NCBI GenBank assembly: GCA_902762655.1
Contig: CACWOZ010000007.1
Coordinates: 1-64,000, forward strand
From: an uncultured Bacteroidia bacterium
GTDB taxonomy: Bacteria; Bacteroidota; Bacteroidia; Bacteroidales; UBA932
Direction of reading: 5' to 3'
Length of the DNA stretch: 64,000 nucleotides
Both the position numbers and the translations under genes were made by a program. Below, piece by piece: positions 60,506 through 64,000 of this stretch. The first letter of the stretch is position 1. Each line of letters starts with the position of its first letter. The notes below the pieces were generated by a model, which was not told the origin of the DNA, did no database searches, and saw only the letters and a list, made by a program, of their open reading frames with translations.

Positions 60506-61174
60506 ATGAAAAAATTGATTTTCGTTGTCGCCGCTGCCCTTGTTGCAGTCAGCGCATCCGCTCAGGTCGGCGTTATCGCCGGTATCACCTCTACGAAGAG
60601 CGACTATAAAGAGGCCTGGGCAAGCATCAACGAGGTTACTCAGTATCACGTGGGTGCCACCCTCAAATTCCCTCTCCCTTTCGGACTTGCAGTTCAGCCT
60701 TCGGTCATATATAATGTCAAAGGTACTTCTATTGAGGCATTGAAGGGCGAAGATGTAAGCGCTTTCAAGACCGATTCCAAGACCGGTATCCTCGAGGTTC
60801 CCGTCCAGGTGCAGTGGGGTGTCAGTATTGCCGATGTAGTTCGTCCTTACGTGTTTGCAGAGCCTTTCGTAGGTGTTGCGATCAACGGAGAGAACAAAGT
60901 TGACCTTGCAGGTCTCGTAGATACAGAAGACAAGGCAGAATGGGATAATCTCAAGGATCGTATCGAATATGGCTTCGGTGTAGGCGTCGGTGTCGAGGTT
61001 CTCAGCCACCTCCAGGTTGCCGTCCGCTACTTCTGGAATCTCGGCGGCCTGTATGGCACCGATGATGAAGGCAACAGCAAGCCTGTAGCAAGCACCAATC
61101 CCAAGGATTATGTGAACATCGCCCAGAATCAGAAAGTGTCCGGTGTGATGGCTTCCGTAGCATTCTTGTTCTAA
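60506..61174 (+). CDS. PorT-like outer-membrane beta-barrel protein
   Basis: A 222-residue protein with signal peptide 1-19 (KLIFVVAAALVAVSASAQ), alternating strands (VGVIAGITSTKSDY, YHVGATLKFPLPFGLAVQPSVIY, ILEVPVQVQWGV, GFGVGVGVEVLSHLQVAVRYFWNLG) and the C-terminal VMASVAFLF, which ends in Phe as barrel proteins do. It belongs to the small porin-like (OMP_b-brl_2) group; function unknown. It begins one base after the trxA stop. Confidence 0.8.
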   Translation: MKKLIFVVAAALVAVSASAQVGVIAGITSTKSDYKEAWASINEVTQYHVGATLKFPLPFGLAVQPSVIYNVKGTSIEALKGEDVSAFKTDSKTGILEVPVQVQWGVSIADVVRPYVFAEPFVGVAINGENKVDLAGLVDTEDKAEWDNLKDRIEYGFGVGVGVEVLSHLQVAVRYFWNLGGLYGTDDEGNSKPVASTNPKDYVNIAQNQKVSGVMASVAFLF

Positions 61175-61183
61175 AGGAGTTAT

Positions 61184-61714
61184 ATGTCAGAAAAAAAGGC
61201 GGTGTTCTTTTGCTCCGCCAGTAGTAATATAGATCCGAAATACAATCAGGCCGCGCGGGAAGCTGTCCGTGCGGCTTGTTTGGCTGGATACGGCATAGTG
61301 TCCGGAGGTTCGTTCCGGGGAACTATGGGCGTGGTTTGCGACACGGCGCGAGAATGCGGTGCCCCCAACTACGGAGTTCTCCCGGATTTCATGAAAGGCC
61401 TTGAGTATGACGGCCTTGACGAACTTCGCTGGGCTTCCACCATGAGCGAGCGCAAGGAGATGATGCGTGAAGGCGTGTCGCTTGTGGTAGCGCTGCCCGG
61501 AGGCATAGGTACCATGGACGAACTCTTCGAGACCATGGTGCTCGTGAAACTTGGCCGTATGAAGGCCACCCTGGCCGTGTTGAACGTAGATGGTTTCTAC
61601 GAGCCTCTGCGTTCGCTGCTGGACCATTTCGTAGAACATGGGATGCTGACCCCCGAAGACCGCAGCCTGCTGCACTTCGTCTCGACTCCCGCCGAACTTG
61701 AAAAACTTTTGTGA
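61184..61714 (+). CDS. LOG-family protein (cytokinin riboside 5'-phosphate phosphoribohydrolase type)
   Basis: A 176-residue Rossmann protein with the family motifs ERKEMM (89-94) and PGGIGTMDE (105-113) that bind and cut nucleoside 5'-monophosphates, releasing the base. Opening AVFFCSASSNIDPKY matches the usual FCGS start. In bacteria the role is in nucleotide turnover; true substrate unknown. The stop overlaps the next ATG (TGATG). Confidence 0.9.
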   Translation: MSEKKAVFFCSASSNIDPKYNQAAREAVRAACLAGYGIVSGGSFRGTMGVVCDTARECGAPNYGVLPDFMKGLEYDGLDELRWASTMSERKEMMREGVSLVVALPGGIGTMDELFETMVLVKLGRMKATLAVLNVDGFYEPLRSLLDHFVEHGMLTPEDRSLLHFVSTPAELEKLL

Positions 61715-62688
61715 TGGACAGGAAAACGGTCATAGCCCTGCTGGGCAAGGATTGGGAAAGGATGCGCGGCCTCATACGCAGCACCCTCGGTTCCGACGTC
61801 CCCCTGCTCGACGAAATCAATACCTCCATCCTCGACAATACCGGCAAGATGCTGCGTCCAATGCTGACGCTGCTCTTCGCCCGCATCTGCAATGGCGGCA
61901 CGGCCTCGGACGAAAGCGTCAAGAACGCCGCTGCCGTCGAAATCCTGCACAATGCCACCCTCCTGCACGACGATGTCGCCGACGAGGCCATGACGCGCCG
62001 CGGCATCCCCACGGTAATGTCGCGTCTCGGTGCCGTCCCTGCGGTGCTGGTAGGGGATTTCTGGCTCGCCAGCGCAGTCTCCCTCCTCTCGGACTCTTCC
62101 GACATTAAGTGGACGCTGGACGAGTTCGCCCGTACCCTTACCAATCTTGCGGAAGGGGAAATGCTGCAGCAGCAGAAGGCTTTCACCTCCGACACCACCG
62201 CCGAAGATTATCTGCGCATCATCTTCTGCAAGACCGCCAGCCTTTTCGTGACGGCATGCGAGTGCGGAGCGAAGTCGGTGAAGGCGGCAGAAGCCCAGAT
62301 GCTGGCGGCCGGCAGCTATGGCAAGGCCCTCGGGCTGGCTTTCCAGATCCGGGACGACATCCTGGATTACTCCGGAGACGAAAAGACGGGCAAGCCCGTC
62401 GGGGTGGATCTCCAGGAGCAGAAAATCACCCTGCCCCTCCTCGGGGCACTTTCCGCATCTGCCGACGAGGCTCTGTGGCGGAAAAAAATACACGACATCC
62501 CCTCGCATCCGGAGTACTGCGGCGACATCCGCGAGTTCGTGCTCTCGGAGGGCGGCGTGGAGTATGCCGAAGAGAAATTGAATGCCTATGTGGCGGAGGC
62601 CCTGCATGCCCTGGAAGTCTTTCCAGACTGCCCCGAGCGGGAGATCCTCGCCTTCATAGCGAAAGATAATGCAGTGCGCACGAAATGA
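61714..62688 (+). CDS. Polyprenyl diphosphate synthase
   Basis: A 324-residue trans-prenyltransferase. The first Asp-rich motif is LLHDDVADEA (D-D-x-x-D), the second GLAFQIRDDILDYSGDE, and GKMLRP precedes the first. It builds the isoprenoid chain for menaquinone (and possibly other lipids), complementing menG at the left end of the window. Chain length is not clear. ATG 61714 preferred to GTG 61711. Confidence 0.92.
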   Translation: MDRKTVIALLGKDWERMRGLIRSTLGSDVPLLDEINTSILDNTGKMLRPMLTLLFARICNGGTASDESVKNAAAVEILHNATLLHDDVADEAMTRRGIPTVMSRLGAVPAVLVGDFWLASAVSLLSDSSDIKWTLDEFARTLTNLAEGEMLQQQKAFTSDTTAEDYLRIIFCKTASLFVTACECGAKSVKAAEAQMLAAGSYGKALGLAFQIRDDILDYSGDEKTGKPVGVDLQEQKITLPLLGALSASADEALWRKKIHDIPSHPEYCGDIREFVLSEGGVEYAEEKLNAYVAEALHALEVFPDCPEREILAFIAKDNAVRTK

Positions 62689-63617
62689 GTGAACTTCTCG
62701 ATACCCTGTGCAGGATGGTCGACACCGGCCGTGTCCCTCACGCCCTTCTTCTCCACGAGGATGACGGGGGCGGAGGCGTCGCCCTCGGGATCCAGTTCCT
62801 GCAGCACCTCTATGGGGGCAATCCCAGGGTGGGGAAGATGATCCATCCGGACATCCATTTCATCTTCCCGCTGGTGCAGGCGGGGGATTCTGTGTCGGAG
62901 CAGTATGCGAAGGAGTGGCGTGCGCTGGTGCAGGAGAATCCTTCCTTCAGCGAGGGGGATCTCTATGCGGCCCTGGGCTTCGAGGGCAAGAACACCATCA
63001 TAGCCGTGAAGGAGGCAAACGCCCTGCTTCGGATTCTGAGCCAGTACTCCCTCGAGGGCGGCTACACCACAGTGCTTATCTATCTGCCCGAAAAGATGAA
63101 CGCCGTGGCCGCCAACAAACTGCTGAAGATTCTGGAGGAGCCTCCTCAGCAGACGCTGTTCCTGATGGTGACGCACGCTCCCGAGCGCTTGCTGCCCACT
63201 ATTCTGTCGCGCTGCCAATTATTCCGTGTATCCTCCGGCACAGATGCGTCCGAGGTTACCCTGCGCTATGACGACGGGGGCTTGCTGGCGGAACTGATGC
63301 AGGCTGCGATTTCGAGGAATCTCGCCGCGGCGCTGGAGGTCGGGGAGCAACTCGCGGACCTTCCTTCGCGTGACAGCATGCGCGCTTTCTGCCGCTACGC
63401 CGCCGAGAAGATGCGGCACGTATTTTTGATTCAGCAGGGCCTGGATTCGCTTGCGGGAGACGATCCCGAAGCGCATGAGTGGGCATCCGCCTGCAAGAAA
63501 AGTTTCCCGCGCAAGGCACTGGAGGCCCTGGACAAGGCTTCGGCCTTGATAGGAAGGAATGTGAACCAGAAGATCCTCTTCACCGACTTCGTGGACAGGA
63601 TTTATGTCAATATATAG
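62685..63617 (+). CDS. holB: DNA polymerase III subunit delta' (clamp loader)
   Basis: A 310-residue AAA-like clamp-loader subunit: RVPHALLLHEDDGGGGVALGIQFLQHLYG in place of the P-loop region, VNAL-type KEANALLRILSQYSLEGGYTTVLIYLPEKMNAVAANKLLKILEEPPQQTLFLMVTHAPERLLPTILSRCQLFRV, the conserved SRC motif. It helps load the sliding clamp at the replication fork. It overlaps the prenyl synthase by four bases and precedes ricT, a gene order common in Bacteroidota. Confidence 0.92.
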   Translation: MSELLDTLCRMVDTGRVPHALLLHEDDGGGGVALGIQFLQHLYGGNPRVGKMIHPDIHFIFPLVQAGDSVSEQYAKEWRALVQENPSFSEGDLYAALGFEGKNTIIAVKEANALLRILSQYSLEGGYTTVLIYLPEKMNAVAANKLLKILEEPPQQTLFLMVTHAPERLLPTILSRCQLFRVSSGTDASEVTLRYDDGGLLAELMQAAISRNLAAALEVGEQLADLPSRDSMRAFCRYAAEKMRHVFLIQQGLDSLAGDDPEAHEWASACKKSFPRKALEALDKASALIGRNVNQKILFTDFVDRIYVNI

Positions 63618-63621
63618 AATT

Positions 63622-64000
63622 ATGGATAACGAGAACATAAGGATGGACTGCAACCGTGGATGCGTTTGCGTGACTAACGGTGAGGAACATTTCAAATACC
63701 GCGAGGGTTGCTGCAAACTCCGCGACCACAACTATCTGGCCGGCATTCCCGACCAGAGTTTCAAGGATATTTTCGAGGTTCGCTTCAAGAATACCCGCAA
63801 GGCTTTCTACCGCAATGCTTCCGGGCAGAACATCAAACTCGGCGACATGGTGATCGTCGAGGCGGCCACCGGCTGCGACCTTGGTATAGTGACACTCGAG
63901 GGGCCGCTGGTCGGACGCCAGCTCAAGTGCAAGGGGGTCGACCCTTCCACGGCGGAGTTGAAGAAGATCTACCGCAAGGCCAAACAGAACGACATCGAGA
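63622..64000 (+). CDS. ricT: RicT/PSP1-family protein, 5' part
   Basis: The first 126 codons of a PSP1 (YaaT/RicT) family protein; the gene runs past the window. The N-terminus has a Cys-rich stretch (MDCNRGCVCVTNG) followed by YREGCCKL. Typical PSP1 residues are FEVRFKNTRKAFYRNASG and LGDMVIVEAATGCDLGIVTLEGPLV. In other bacteria the protein binds iron-sulfur clusters and assists RNase Y-type mRNA processing; whether that holds here is unknown. Confidence 0.88.
   Translation, partial: MDNENIRMDCNRGCVCVTNGEEHFKYREGCCKLRDHNYLAGIPDQSFKDIFEVRFKNTRKAFYRNASGQNIKLGDMVIVEAATGCDLGIVTLEGPLVGRQLKCKGVDPSTAELKKIYRKAKQNDIE

Overview
The window reads as a chromosomal segment of a member of the Bacteroidales (Bacteroidota). 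The signs are a SusC/SusD-type starch locus, a type V (FimA/Mfa-like) fimbrial locus with DUF3575 and DUF5119 partners, a menaquinone methyltransferase, a split transketolase, and repeated promoters of the Bacteroidota form TAnnTTTG (mostly TATATTTG or TATCTTTG) 10-40 bases before genes that lack Shine-Dalgarno sequences. The GC content is moderately high in housekeeping genes. It drops visibly in a toxin-antitoxin-like pair (1577-2654), a REP-type transposase (6915-7832) and the fimbrial regulators (15859-18624). Genus cannot be set from the sequence alone.

Layout. 1-3.5 kb: the edge of an unidentified gene, a GNAT acetyltransferase, a broken tatC 3' end, menG, and a divergent HTH/AbiEii pair read into a DUF4886 hydrolase. 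3.6-6.8 kb: two-subunit transketolase followed by an ECF sigma factor, a small membrane protein and a Spy-like periplasmic protein. 6.8-10.1 kb: a RAYT-type transposase with three copies of a ~130-base palindromic repeat, a phosphopantetheinyl transferase and malate dehydrogenase. 10.1-14.6 kb: a GH2 glycoside hydrolase, a tRNA-modifying methyltransferase swollen by repeat-derived in-frame insertions, a nested palindrome, and a LolD-type ATPase.

14.7-36.6 kb: the fimbrial locus, lying between tRNA-Pro and tRNA-Val. It has a short OmpA-like protein that starts 3 bases after the tRNA, a receiver protein, a membrane AraC regulator and a fimbrillin-like lipoprotein on the minus strand. A 430-base control region with an 11-G tract follows. 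Then comes a long plus-strand operon: DUF3575 protein, DUF5119 protein, six tandem fimbrillins, a tip-like subunit and a large Ig-domain adhesin, closed by a strong terminator. The two fimbrial arms probably build and control one surface pilus system.

36.7-41.7 kb: sensor kinase, receiver, lgt, a kinase-less TPR membrane protein and a small membrane protein, then a terminator. 41.7-54.2 kb: a repeat cluster, a LytTR regulator, and a starch/maltodextrin utilisation locus (MFS transporter, SusC, SusD, SusE/F, SusG-like amylase with an inserted domain, second GH13 amylase). 54.2-64 kb: a TolC-MFP-RND efflux operon with a PII-like small protein, thioredoxin, an outer-membrane barrel protein, a LOG-family hydrolase, polyprenyl synthase, DNA polymerase III delta' and the start of ricT.

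The points most worth following up are the RAYT with its dispersed repeats, the intercistronic hairpins with a conserved CTGACC loop in the fimbrial operon, the poly-G tract in the fimbrial control region, the tRNA-mRNA junction, and the repeat-derived peptides in the methyltransferase. All assignments come from reading the sequence; no database search was run.
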